Positions 8,293 to 16,529 of a DNA stretch of 64,000 bases are shown here, one piece after another (within the stretch, counting starts at the first letter, position 1; each line of letters starts with the position of its first letter). The notes below the pieces were generated by a model. That model did no database searches. It saw only the letters and a list, made by a program, of their open reading frames with translations, and was not told the origin of the DNA. The position numbers were made by a program, and so were the translations under genes. Origin of the DNA: Cupriavidus pauculus (GTDB lineage: Bacteria > Pseudomonadota > Gammaproteobacteria > Burkholderiales > Burkholderiaceae); contig NZ_VZOW01000004.1 in the NCBI RefSeq assembly GCF_008801835.1, positions 62,001 to 126,000 of the forward strand, given 5' to 3'.

Positions 8293-9435
8293 ATGGGTTC
8301 CTGGATATCGATGGACGAGGCGTGCGCGCGCCTTGGCGTGCGGCCGCAGACGGTCTACGCCTATGTGAGCCGCGGCAAGATCGAGGTCACGTCCGACCCG
8401 GCCGATACGCGGCGCAGCCTGTATCGCGCCGAAGACGTCGCCAGCCTTGCGCGGCGCAAGCAGGCCGGGCGCAAGCACGAAACGCTGGCCACTAACACGC
8501 TGTTCGGCGCAGAGCCCAGCATCCCGACCGCGCTTTCCACTTTCGTGCGCGAACGCCTCTACTACCGAGGGCAGGATGCGGTGGCGCTGGCCCGGTCGGC
8601 CACGCTGGAAGAAGCGGCGCACCTGCTATGGAATGCCGAACAGCCCGTGGATTTCTCGTCGACCGCGCGCGTGGCGCGGCCGGGGCGCGTGGCCGCATTC
8701 CGCACGCTGGCCGAACTGGCCGCCACGGGGCATTCCACGCACGGCCGCATGACGCGCGTGCTCCACGTGGAAGGGCAGGGGCTGATCGGGAAAATGGCCA
8801 ATGCGTTCGGCGCACAGCCGGGGCGCGATGCACTGCACCGGCGTCTTGCGCAAGGCTGGAACCAGCCCGCGGCGGTGGCGGATCTGCTGCGCACCGCAAT
8901 GGTCTTGCTGGTGGATCACGAGCTGACCAGCTCGGCGTTTGCCGCGCGCATCGCGGCGTCCACCGGCGCGTCGCTGCCCGCGTGCCTGCTATCGGGACTG
9001 ACCACGCTGTCGGGGCCGCTGCATGGCGATGCGTCCGGGCGGGTCAAGGCCCTGTTCAGCGAACTGGAGCGCCAGGGCGAAGACGAAGTGATCGCCCATC
9101 ATTTGTCGACGGGGCTGCCGCTCGCCGGTTTCGGTCACCATCTCTATCCTGAAGGCGATCCGCGCGCCGCAGCGCTGCTGGCACTGTTTGATCCGCCAGC
9201 GGTGATTGCGCGCTTTATCGACAAGGCCACGCGCCTGACCGGGCTGCAGCCCAACATCGACGTAGCGTTGGCCGCGCTGGTTACGCACTGCGGCCTGCCC
9301 GACGATGCCGCATTCGGCATGTTCGCCACCGCGCGCAGCATCGGGCTGCTGGCGCATAGCCTGGAACAGCTTGGCGTCGGTCAGGTGATCCGGCCGCGCG
9401 GCCGCTATGTCGGCGTCATGCCGGAAAAGGCCTGA
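8293..9435 (+). CDS. Citrate synthase-family protein with N-terminal HTH DNA-binding domain
   Basis: 380 residues in two parts. Residues 4-55 are an excisionase/MerR-like helix-turn-helix (WISMDEACARLGVRPQTVYAYV, then a wing SLYRAEDVASL). Residues about 75-380 are a citrate synthase fold. The catalytic set appears kept: H244 in GPLHGDA, H282 in GFGHHLY (family GFGHRVY) and D323 in NIDVALA, with the oxaloacetate/CoA segment RPRGRYVG near the C-terminus and DHELTSSAF at 208. The ATG at 8293 is chosen because the HTH begins at once. The gene is divergent from a catabolic operon, the position usually taken by a regulator. It may be a metabolite-sensing transcription factor, a self-regulating enzyme, or both. 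Such fusions occur in sequence databases, but I know of no assigned role. Confidence 0.85.
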   Translation: MGSWISMDEACARLGVRPQTVYAYVSRGKIEVTSDPADTRRSLYRAEDVASLARRKQAGRKHETLATNTLFGAEPSIPTALSTFVRERLYYRGQDAVALARSATLEEAAHLLWNAEQPVDFSSTARVARPGRVAAFRTLAELAATGHSTHGRMTRVLHVEGQGLIGKMANAFGAQPGRDALHRRLAQGWNQPAAVADLLRTAMVLLVDHELTSSAFAARIAASTGASLPACLLSGLTTLSGPLHGDASGRVKALFSELERQGEDEVIAHHLSTGLPLAGFGHHLYPEGDPRAAALLALFDPPAVIARFIDKATRLTGLQPNIDVALAALVTHCGLPDDAAFGMFATARSIGLLAHSLEQLGVGQVIRPRGRYVGVMPEKA

Positions 9436-9467
9436 CGCACAGCGCGCGGCAGCTTTCGAAAGGGCGC

Positions 9468-9490
9468 GCCCGATGCGCGCGGCATCGGGC
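9468..9490. terminator. Hairpin between convergent genes
   Basis: Perfect 9-bp stem GCCCGATGC / GCATCGGGC with a 5-base loop, 32 bases after the HTH-citrate synthase stop and 16 bases from the converging epoxide hydrolase stop. No T-run on either strand. Confidence 0.45.
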
Positions 9491-9506
9491 ACGGCAGGGG
9501 CGACAC

Positions 9507-10862
9507 TCAGCGCGCCGACTTGAACGCCGCGCGAAGCTCTTCGGCAAAAAGCTGCGGCTGTTCCCACGCGGCAAAATGCCCGCCGCGCGCCACCTGGTGG
9601 TAGTAGTTCAAGGACGGATAGGCCGCCTTGCTCCAGCTTTCCGGCGCCTGATAAATCTCGTGCGGAAATACGCTGATGGCCACCGGCACCTTGATGTCGC
9701 GCGTTTTCTGCGCGTCGGCGCTGAAATTATTGTTGTTGTTCTCCCAGTAGAAGCGCGATGACGACGCGCCAGTATTGGTCAGCCAGTACAGCGTGATGTC
9801 GTTGAGGATCTCGTCGCGCGAGAGCACGCGCTCGGGCACGCCGCCGCTATCGCTCCATTCCGCGATCTTTTCGTAGGTCCACGCGGCCAGTCCCGAGGGC
9901 GAATCGGCCAGCGCGTATCCCACCGTTTGCGGGCGCGTCACCATCATCGCGCCGTACGCCGCATTGCGTCCGAAGAAGCTGGAGAGCGACTGGTACGCCT
10001 TCTTTTCCGGGGGTGTCAGCGACGCGGGCGGCGCATCGCCGGCCAGGATCGACTTCATCACGTCGCCCGGCACCGTGGCGGGCATGTTCAGATGGATCGC
10101 GCGCAGGCCGCTCGGTGCCTGACGTGCCAGCGCGTCCGAGATCACCGAGCCATGGTCGCCCCCCTGCGATACGTAATGCGTATAGCCAAGCCGCTTCATC
10201 AGCACGTCCCACGCGCGCGCGGTGCGGTCGGGGTTCCAGCCCAGATCCTTGGGCCGGCTGGAAAACCCATAGCCGGGGATCGACGGAATGACGACGTCGA
10301 ACGCATCTTCGGCGCGGCCACCGTAGGCGGTGGGATCAGTCAGCGGGCCGATGGTCTTGGTGAACTCGAAGATCGATCCAGGCCAGCCGTGGGTCAGGAT
10401 CAGCGGTAGCGCGTTGGGATGGCGCGAGCGCACGTGGATGAAATGGATGTCCACGCCATCGATCGTGGTAACGAACTGCGGCAACGCGTTGAGCTGCGCC
10501 TCGGCCTTGCGCCAGTCGTACTGGGTGCCCCAGTACTTCACCAGTTCCTGCGTTTGCGCCAGCTGGATGCCTTGCGAGGCGTCGCCGACGGTTTCCTTGT
10601 CGGGCCAGCGTGTGGCCGCGATGCGCTTGCGCAAATCGTCGAGCTGGGCCTGCGGCACGTGCACGTGGAACGGGCGGATGCTTTCGTCGGCATTGGCGGG
10701 TTTTGCCGGCTTGGCGGCGGCGACCGGCGCCGGCGTGGACTGCGCGGCGCGCACGGACGGGGCGTGGCCGGCCAGGGCTAGCGTGGCCAGCGCGGCGGCC
10801 AGTACAAGGGTGTGGCGGCTCAAGGCCGATGACTGGAAACTGCGGAAGGTTGCGTGCGACAC
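9507..10862 (-). CDS. Exported epoxide hydrolase (microsomal-type alpha/beta hydrolase)
   Basis: Hydrolyses epoxides to diols. About 451 residues: signal peptide (residues 1-40, ending PSVRAA), an Ala/Pro/Lys-rich linker, the epoxide hydrolase N-terminal domain (IRPFHVHVPQAQLDDLRKRIAATRWPD), then the alpha/beta hydrolase. The oxyanion motif HGWPG is at 159-162 and nucleophile D236 sits in GGDHGS (usually GGDWGS). The catalytic His is in GGHFAAWE near the end. The start is GTG at 10862 with GGAG seven bases upstream; the frame upstream of it is not family-like. A signal peptide on this class is less usual and points to a periplasmic enzyme. It is divergent from the deaminase gene and may be monocistronic. 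Confidence 0.88.
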   Translation of the reverse strand: MSHATFRSFQSSALSRHTLVLAAALATLALAGHAPSVRAAQSTPAPVAAAKPAKPANADESIRPFHVHVPQAQLDDLRKRIAATRWPDKETVGDASQGIQLAQTQELVKYWGTQYDWRKAEAQLNALPQFVTTIDGVDIHFIHVRSRHPNALPLILTHGWPGSIFEFTKTIGPLTDPTAYGGRAEDAFDVVIPSIPGYGFSSRPKDLGWNPDRTARAWDVLMKRLGYTHYVSQGGDHGSVISDALARQAPSGLRAIHLNMPATVPGDVMKSILAGDAPPASLTPPEKKAYQSLSSFFGRNAAYGAMMVTRPQTVGYALADSPSGLAAWTYEKIAEWSDSGGVPERVLSRDEILNDITLYWLTNTGASSSRFYWENNNNNFSADAQKTRDIKVPVAISVFPHEIYQAPESWSKAAYPSLNYYHQVARGGHFAAWEQPQLFAEELRAAFKSAR

Positions 10863-11100
10863 AATGGATCTCCGGTTGGGTTGGGCCACGACGCAGGCGC
10901 ATTCGCTGCCTGCGTGACTTGCAGCGCAGTGTGGGGGGCCGATGTATTGCGGAGGTGTCGCGCGCGGCGCGTTATGCATCGCCATGTATCTGGCGGCCGC
11001 GCCGAAACATGAAGATACGGACGGGCCTGGGGCGCCGTGCGCACGTGAGAAGTGCGCTGCCCGGTTATCATCGGCAGCCCTACAGTCATGGAGAAGCGAT

Positions 11101-11571
11101 ATGACCGACGCACAGCACTATCTGCGCGAAGCCATCCGGCTGGCGCAGGCCAATATGGAGCAAGGCGGGCGTCCGTTTGGCGCGGTGATCGTCCGGGACG
11201 GACAGGTGCTGGCCACGGGTGTTAACCAGATCCTGACCACCAACGACCCTACTTCGCACGCGGAGCTCAACGCCATCCGCGCCGCAAGTCAGAAACTTGG
11301 CACGCCCAGCCTGGCCGGGTGCGCGGTCTATGCCAGCGGGCATCCATGTCCGATGTGCATGGCGGCGATGCGCCTGGCCGGCGTGGCGGAAGTGGCCTAT
11401 GCCTATTCGAACGACGACGGCGAGCCGTTCGGCTTGTCGACGGCGGCCATCTACGCCGACCTGGCCAAACCGTTCGCACAGCAGTCGATGAAGATTGCGT
11501 ATGTGCCGGTGCGCCTTGACGGCGCCGAGGATCTCTACGCGCAATGGCAGCGGCGACAAGCGGGGAAATAG
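11101..11571 (+). CDS. Nucleoside/guanine deaminase-like zinc protein
   Basis: Cytidine/deoxycytidylate deaminase superfamily, 156 residues, with the zinc site in full: H-A-E in TSHAELNAI (His ligand and catalytic Glu) and P-C-P-M-C in GHPCPMCMAAM (two Cys ligands). The overall pattern (RPFGAVIVRDGQVLATGVN and the helical C-terminus with LYAQW) is closest to guanine deaminase (GuaD/YkfA type) and tRNA adenosine deaminase relatives; the 8-Cys tRNA enzymes are longer. The ATG at 11101 has GGAGAAG upstream. The longer frame from 10942 is unsupported. A role in purine deamination is likely, consistent with two nucleobase permeases elsewhere in the window. Confidence 0.88.
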   Translation: MTDAQHYLREAIRLAQANMEQGGRPFGAVIVRDGQVLATGVNQILTTNDPTSHAELNAIRAASQKLGTPSLAGCAVYASGHPCPMCMAAMRLAGVAEVAYAYSNDDGEPFGLSTAAIYADLAKPFAQQSMKIAYVPVRLDGAEDLYAQWQRRQAGK

Positions 11572-11646
11572 CAGCAGCGCGCGGCGCGCATGCATTGGGA
11601 GGGTGCGCCGCCGTTGCCGCCTTCGTCACTGCCCCGGAACTGCGCG

Positions 11647-11673
11647 CCGCTTGCGCCCGGTAGCGCAAAGCGG
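11647..11673. terminator. Hairpin between convergent deaminase and Bug genes
   Basis: CCGCTTGCGC (11647-11656) pairs with GCGCAAAGCGG (11663-11673) with one bulged base and a 6-base loop. It sits 75 bases after the deaminase stop and 22 bases after the Bug stop on the other strand. No T-run. Confidence 0.35.
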
Positions 11674-11695
11674 CAGCCGGGGCGCGGCGACAAGC

Positions 11696-12682
11696 TCAGT
11701 CGAGCGTGATCCTGGCGGCCTTGACGATCTGTGCGTAGCGCGTGGTATCGCGCTCGATCAGCTTGCGAAACTCGTCGGGCGTACCGCCCACGGGGATGAA
11801 GCCGAGTTCGGTCAGCTTGCGCGCCACTTCGGCGTTGCGCGTGGCCGCCGCAATTTCCTTCGCCATGCGATCGACGATCGGCTGCGGCGTGCCGGCAGGC
11901 GCCAGCAGGCCGGTCCACGAACTCATTACGAAGCCCGGAAAACCGGCTTCCTCCATGGTTGGGATATTCGGCTCGCCGGGCCAGCGCTTGGCCGATGCCA
12001 CGGCCAGCACGTTGATCTTGCCCGATTTCACGTGCGGCATGGGCACCAGCAGCGGGTCGAACGCCACCGACACTTCGCCCGACACCAGCGCGGGCAGGAT
12101 CGGCGCGCTGCCGTTGTAGGGCACGTGCGTCATCTTGACCTTCGCTTCCATCGCCAGCCGTTCGCCGGTCAGGTGCGCGGAACTGCCGACGCCGCTGGAC
12201 CCGAACGTCAGCGTATCGGGATGCTTTTTGCCGTAGTCGACCAGCTCGGCGACGGTCTTCACCGGCACCTTCTTGCTGGCGAACAGGAACAGCGGCAGCT
12301 CTGCCATCTCGGCCACGGGCGTGAGGTCGGACGGCTTGTAGCTGAGCTTCGAATACAGCGACATGTTCGCGCTGTACGCGGCCAGCACCGACACGAAGGT
12401 GTACCCGTCCGGCGCCGCGCGCGCGGCCACGCCGACGCCCAGCGTGCTGTTGGCGCCGGGTTTGTTCTCGATGATGATGGGCTGGCCCAGGCTCTGCGAT
12501 ACGCGCTCGAACACCACGCGCGACACGGTGTCGGTCGACCCGCCCGGCGTGTACGGCACGATGACCTTGATCGGCTTGCTGGGCCACGCATCGGCGGCCA
12601 GGGCCGCATGGCCCGAAAACACGGTGGCAATGGCAATGGCCATCACACGCGCAACGCGCGTGGCTTGACGCTTGATACTCAC
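11696..12682 (-). CDS. Bug/TctC family periplasmic receptor
   Basis: About 328 residues with a signal peptide (to ALAAD near residue 31) and the Bug hallmarks: WPSKPIKVIVPYTPGGSTDTVSR, then NKPGANSTLGV, PDGYTFVSV and LAPAGTPQPIVDRM. Predicted periplasmic ligand-binding protein for a carboxylate. The start is a GTG at 12682 preceded by GAAGGAG; the much longer open frame upstream, which runs across the next Bug gene in another frame, is a shadow. It is downstream of a second Bug gene on the same strand, 173 bases away, with no TctAB genes. The sister receptor (12856-13824) is clearly divergent in sequence, so the pair likely bind different ligands. Confidence 0.87.
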   Translation of the reverse strand: MSIKRQATRVARVMAIAIATVFSGHAALAADAWPSKPIKVIVPYTPGGSTDTVSRVVFERVSQSLGQPIIIENKPGANSTLGVGVAARAAPDGYTFVSVLAAYSANMSLYSKLSYKPSDLTPVAEMAELPLFLFASKKVPVKTVAELVDYGKKHPDTLTFGSSGVGSSAHLTGERLAMEAKVKMTHVPYNGSAPILPALVSGEVSVAFDPLLVPMPHVKSGKINVLAVASAKRWPGEPNIPTMEEAGFPGFVMSSWTGLLAPAGTPQPIVDRMAKEIAAATRNAEVARKLTELGFIPVGGTPDEFRKLIERDTTRYAQIVKAARITLD

Positions 12683-12855
12683 TACATCTCCTTCACTGAT
12701 ATTCTTCTGCGCCCCGTGGATGACCCCGGGGCTCTGTGGCCGATTCAGGCGGCCTTGCGGATTATCGGTGAGGAAGTCTGCCGCGGAAGTCGGGGTCAGC
12801 CCCCGGTTTTCGATGCAATGTGCGATAGCCGCACGGCGCGGCGATCGCGTTGTCG

Positions 12856-13824
12856 TCAGTCGATGCGCGCGCCGGAACTGATCACTACCGGCTTCCACGC
12901 CTGATATTCGGCCACCACGAACTTGCCGAAGGCGTCCGGCGCCAGGCTCATCGCTTCGGCGCCTTGTTGCGCCAGCTTGTTGCGCATGTCGGGTTGCGCC
13001 AGCGCCTGGGTCACGGTCTGGTTCAGCTTCGCGACGATTTCCGGCGGTGTGCCCTTCGGCGCAAACAGGCCGAACCACGCGCCCGTGACCAGTTTTGGCA
13101 CCCCGGCCTCGGCCATCGTCGGTACGTCGGGCAGGGCCACGGACCGCTTGCGCGATGTCACCGCCAGTGCCCGCAATTGTCCGCCGCGAATATGCGAAAT
13201 CACCGAAGGCACGGTGGCAAACATGAACTGCACGCGCCCGGCCAGCAGGTCGTTGAGCGCATCGGCGCCCTTGTACGGCACATGCGTGGTCTTTACGCCG
13301 GTGCGCTCGTTGAACAGCACGCCGGACAGATGCGCGGCGGTGCCGACGCCTGTGGAGCTGAAGTTGAGTTGATTGGGATGCGCGCGCGCATAAGCCACCA
13401 GTTCCTGCACGGTGGTGGCCGGCAAGTTCGGATTGACCACCAGCACGTTCGGCACGTCGGCAATCGGCGCGACCGGCTGCAGGTCGGTCTGCGGGTTGAC
13501 CTTGAGCCGCGTGTAGAGCGTGGGATTGATCGCCACGGGCCCCACCGACGTGGCTAGCAGCGTGTAGCCGTCGGCGTCGCTGCGGCCGACAAAATCGGTG
13601 CCGATATTGCCGCCCGCGCCGGGACGGTTTTCGACCACCACGCTCTGGCCGAGTGCCTTGCCCATCTGCTGCGCCACCTCGCGCGCCAGGATGTCGGTGG
13701 TGCCGCCCGCGGTAAAGGCCACCACCACGCGGATCGGTTTGGATGGGTAGGGCTGTTGCGCATGCGCGTTTGCGGCGCACACCAGCAGAACCCCGACGGC
13801 CGCACGCCGCAGGAAGTCTTTCAT
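12856..13824 (-). CDS. Bug/TctC family periplasmic receptor
   Basis: About 322 residues. A classic signal peptide ends in ANAHAQQ (residues 1-24), followed by PYPSKPIRVVVAFTAGGTTDILAREVAQQM, NRPGAGGNIGT, DGYTLLATSVG and the C-terminal FAPKGTPPEIVAKLN. ATG at 13824 with GGAGA upstream. A periplasmic binding role for an organic anion is family knowledge; the ligand is unknown. It lies just downstream (same strand) of the LysR gene that is divergent from the PrpD operon, so it could import that operon's substrate. Confidence 0.87.
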   Translation of the reverse strand: MKDFLRRAAVGVLLVCAANAHAQQPYPSKPIRVVVAFTAGGTTDILAREVAQQMGKALGQSVVVENRPGAGGNIGTDFVGRSDADGYTLLATSVGPVAINPTLYTRLKVNPQTDLQPVAPIADVPNVLVVNPNLPATTVQELVAYARAHPNQLNFSSTGVGTAAHLSGVLFNERTGVKTTHVPYKGADALNDLLAGRVQFMFATVPSVISHIRGGQLRALAVTSRKRSVALPDVPTMAEAGVPKLVTGAWFGLFAPKGTPPEIVAKLNQTVTQALAQPDMRNKLAQQGAEAMSLAPDAFGKFVVAEYQAWKPVVISSGARID

Positions 13825-14040
13825 CGCTGTCTCCGGTCTGGTTCTTGTCATGGGCGTTGCGCGCCGCAGCGCGGCGGCAATCCCTGTCATGCATCTTAGA
13901 AAGACACCAGCGCCCAGCTTTGACGAAATAGAAACGCAGCCATCATCGGCGGCGGTGCGGATCGAGCGGTGATGCGGACACGGACGCTCGAACGCCGCGC
14001 GATGGGTGGCGATGGCGCGACGGGGGCGCGTCCGGCCGCG

Positions 14041-14958
14041 CTAGCGCGGCTTCAGGAAGTGCTGTTCCATGGTGGCGCAGCGGCTCAGGTGGTCGAGCAG
14101 CCGGGCAACGCCCGACGGCAGGCTGTCGCGGTCGCGCACGCATACATGGAAGGTGCGCTCGGCCCAGTCGTCCTTCAGCGTCAGCAACGACAGCCCCATC
14201 ATCTGCAGGTAATTGCGCGCGATGCCTTCCGGCACCACGGCCAGCCCCAGCCCCTCGCGCACCATGCGGCAACGCGCCTCGAAATTCGACACCTGTGTCT
14301 TGACCGTCAGCGGCCGCGAGATCGTGCCCGAGACCAGCGCCAGGAAAGCGTCGAACGTGTGGCGCGGAAAGTAGCCGAGAAAGTCATAGTCGAGCGCTTC
14401 TTCCAGATGCAGCGCGCCCCTGGCCTCGAGCGGATGTCCGCGGGGCACCACCAGTCCCACCCGATCGGTGCGATACGGCAGCGAATGCACGCCGGGGCTT
14501 GGACTGCGCGCGTGATAGATGCCGATATCGGCATCGCCGTTGGAAACCATGCGCGGAATGTCAAAGCTGAATGCTTCGATCAGGTCGATGCGCGTATCGG
14601 GGTCGTGCTTGAGGAAACCGCTGATATCGGCGGGCAGAAACTGCAGGATCGTCGAACGATTCGACGCGAGCCGGATCTTGGCGATGCCGTCCAGCGAATA
14701 CGCCGCCAACGCGTCCTGCGCCAATTGCACGCTGCGCACGATGGCCTTGGCGCGCTGATAGAGCATGGCGCCGGCCGGCGTCGGTTCCACGCCGCGTCCG
14801 TGGCGACGCAGCAGCGCGGTACCGGCGCGGCGCTCCAGCTCGGCAATGCGCTTGCTGGCAGCCGACGTCACGAGGTTTTCGCGTTCGGCCGCGCGTGACA
14901 GGCTCTTTTCCTCGACGGCGGCAATCAGGATGGCAAGCGAAGGAATGTCCATATCCAT
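14041..14958 (-). CDS. LysR family transcriptional regulator
   Basis: About 305 residues. The N-terminal winged HTH spans IPSLAILIAAVEEKSLSRAAERENLVTSAASKRIAELERRAG (residues 4-45, described here in parts), followed by the linker helix and a two-lobed effector domain with the usual GLGLAVVPEG segment near 245. ATG at 14958 is taken, with GGAG about 12 bases upstream; a second Met two codons later is also possible. The gene is divergent from the MmgE/PrpD operon (start 15131) with 172 bases between. By LysR habit it should activate that operon and repress itself. Ligand unknown. Confidence 0.9.
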   Translation of the reverse strand: MDMDIPSLAILIAAVEEKSLSRAAERENLVTSAASKRIAELERRAGTALLRRHGRGVEPTPAGAMLYQRAKAIVRSVQLAQDALAAYSLDGIAKIRLASNRSTILQFLPADISGFLKHDPDTRIDLIEAFSFDIPRMVSNGDADIGIYHARSPSPGVHSLPYRTDRVGLVVPRGHPLEARGALHLEEALDYDFLGYFPRHTFDAFLALVSGTISRPLTVKTQVSNFEARCRMVREGLGLAVVPEGIARNYLQMMGLSLLTLKDDWAERTFHVCVRDRDSLPSGVARLLDHLSRCATMEQHFLKPR

Positions 14959-15130
14959 GCGGTGAGCGTGCTCCAAAAGGAAAGGCTGGGCCGATAACTG
15001 CGTGCGCAGAGTATGCACCAGCGCGCAGCGGTGCGGATGCGCTGCGCGGCTTGGGAGCTTTCACCAAATGTCAAAGCTGGCGCACGCGCCGTTCGTACCA
15101 TGGAAGCCATTCCAGAAGGAGACAAACGGC

Positions 15131-16486
15131 ATGCTGATCGACCAATTTGCCGCCTATGTCGGACAACAGGCTCACGCGCCTCTGCCCGACGACGTACAGC
15201 ATCACGCACGGCGCGTGGTGATCGACTGGTTCGCCGCGCTGCTGGCCGGTGTGCCGATGGCGCCGGGTCAGCAGCTTGCGGCGGCGCATCAGGAGGAATT
15301 CGGCGTCGGGCACAGCAGCGTGATCGGCCGCGCCACCACTGCGTTTCCTGCGCTGGCAGCATGGGTCAATGGCAGCGTGTCGCATGCCGCCGAGTTCGAC
15401 GACATCTTTCGCGATGCGGTCTACCACCCCGGCTGCCCGACGATTGCCGCCGCGCTGGCGCTGGCTGAACATCGCAACGCCAGCGGCGCGGATCTGCTGC
15501 GCGCCGCGGTGGCCGGCTACGAAGTCTCGACGCGCATCGGTGCGGCAATCCAGCCGGCGCATTACCGCTACTTCCACACCACCGGCACCGTGGGATGCAT
15601 TGGCGCGGCAGCGGCCGGCGCGTTGCTGATGGCGCCCGGCAATGCCGAGGTGGCTGGCCACGCGATGGCCACGGCCACCACGTTTGCGTCCGGCCTGCAG
15701 CAGGCGTTTCGCTCCGATGCGATGACCAAGGCGCTGCACGCGGGCCACGCGGCGCAGACGGGCGTGCTGGCCGCGCAGGGCGCCGCGCATGGCGTCACCG
15801 GCGTGCGCGACATCCTCGAAGGCGACGCGGGATTCGGCGCGGCGCTCTGCGGCAGCCCGAACTGGGATATCGCCACCGAAGGGTTGGGTAGCACGTACAA
15901 CGTGACGAGCATCACGCAGAAGAACCACGGCTGCTGCGGGCATACCTTCGCCGCAATCGACGCCGCCATGCGCATCGTGCGCGATCACGCGCTAGACACC
16001 GCGAAGATCGCTGCCGTCCGTGTGCATACGTACCAGGTGGCGCTGGACGTCACCGGCAATTTCACGCCGGCCACGCCGTTCGAAGCGCGCTTCAGCCTGC
16101 CTTACGTGGTGGCGCACGGCATCCTGCGCGGCGCGGTGCGGCTCGACGCCTTCGAGCCGCAGCGCCTGGCCGATCCATCGATCCGCGCGCTGATGCAGCG
16201 CATCACGCTTGCCGCCGACGCGGAGCTGAGCGCAGCGTTTCCGCGCCAGCGCGCGGCGCGCGTCGAGATCGAAATGGCTGACGGCAAGCGCCATGCGCAC
16301 TTCGCGCCGTATCGGCTGGGCGATCCCGAAGCGCCGCTCGACGACGCCATGCTGGCCGACAAGTTCATGGAACTGGCCGCGCCCGCGCTGGGCACGGTCA
16401 AGGCTGCCGGCCTGCTCGATGCGTTGTGGCGGCTCGACGAGCGCCCGGTGCGCGATCTGGGCTTGCACGCATTGCGTGCGGGTTGA
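15131..16486 (+). CDS. MmgE/PrpD family protein (2-methylcitrate dehydratase-like)
   Basis: About 451 residues, a length typical for the MmgE/PrpD family, which includes 2-methylcitrate dehydratase, iminodisuccinate epimerase and cis-aconitate decarboxylase. The sequence has an all-helical N-terminal domain with YVGQQAHAPLPDDVQHHARRVVIDWFAALLAG, the family block SHAAEFDDIFRDAVYHPGCPTIAAALAL, and QKNHGCCGHTFAAIDA. The ATG at 15131 follows AAGGAG. The substrate is not readable, but a dehydration or epimerisation of a carboxylate is expected. It starts an operon with an acyl-CoA synthetase and an acyl-CoA dehydrogenase under a divergent LysR. Confidence 0.88.
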   Translation: MLIDQFAAYVGQQAHAPLPDDVQHHARRVVIDWFAALLAGVPMAPGQQLAAAHQEEFGVGHSSVIGRATTAFPALAAWVNGSVSHAAEFDDIFRDAVYHPGCPTIAAALALAEHRNASGADLLRAAVAGYEVSTRIGAAIQPAHYRYFHTTGTVGCIGAAAAGALLMAPGNAEVAGHAMATATTFASGLQQAFRSDAMTKALHAGHAAQTGVLAAQGAAHGVTGVRDILEGDAGFGAALCGSPNWDIATEGLGSTYNVTSITQKNHGCCGHTFAAIDAAMRIVRDHALDTAKIAAVRVHTYQVALDVTGNFTPATPFEARFSLPYVVAHGILRGAVRLDAFEPQRLADPSIRALMQRITLAADAELSAAFPRQRAARVEIEMADGKRHAHFAPYRLGDPEAPLDDAMLADKFMELAAPALGTVKAAGLLDALWRLDERPVRDLGLHALRAG

Positions 16487-16529
16487 GCGGCGCAGCGGCA
16501 TTGCTCCCATTTTCAGGAAGGATGGATTC

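Noticed and set aside
11696-13894. A 732-codon minus-strand frame spanning both Bug genes
   Set aside because: Only its end codes for a Bug protein, starting at GTG 12682; the rest is a shadow of the other Bug gene in a different frame.
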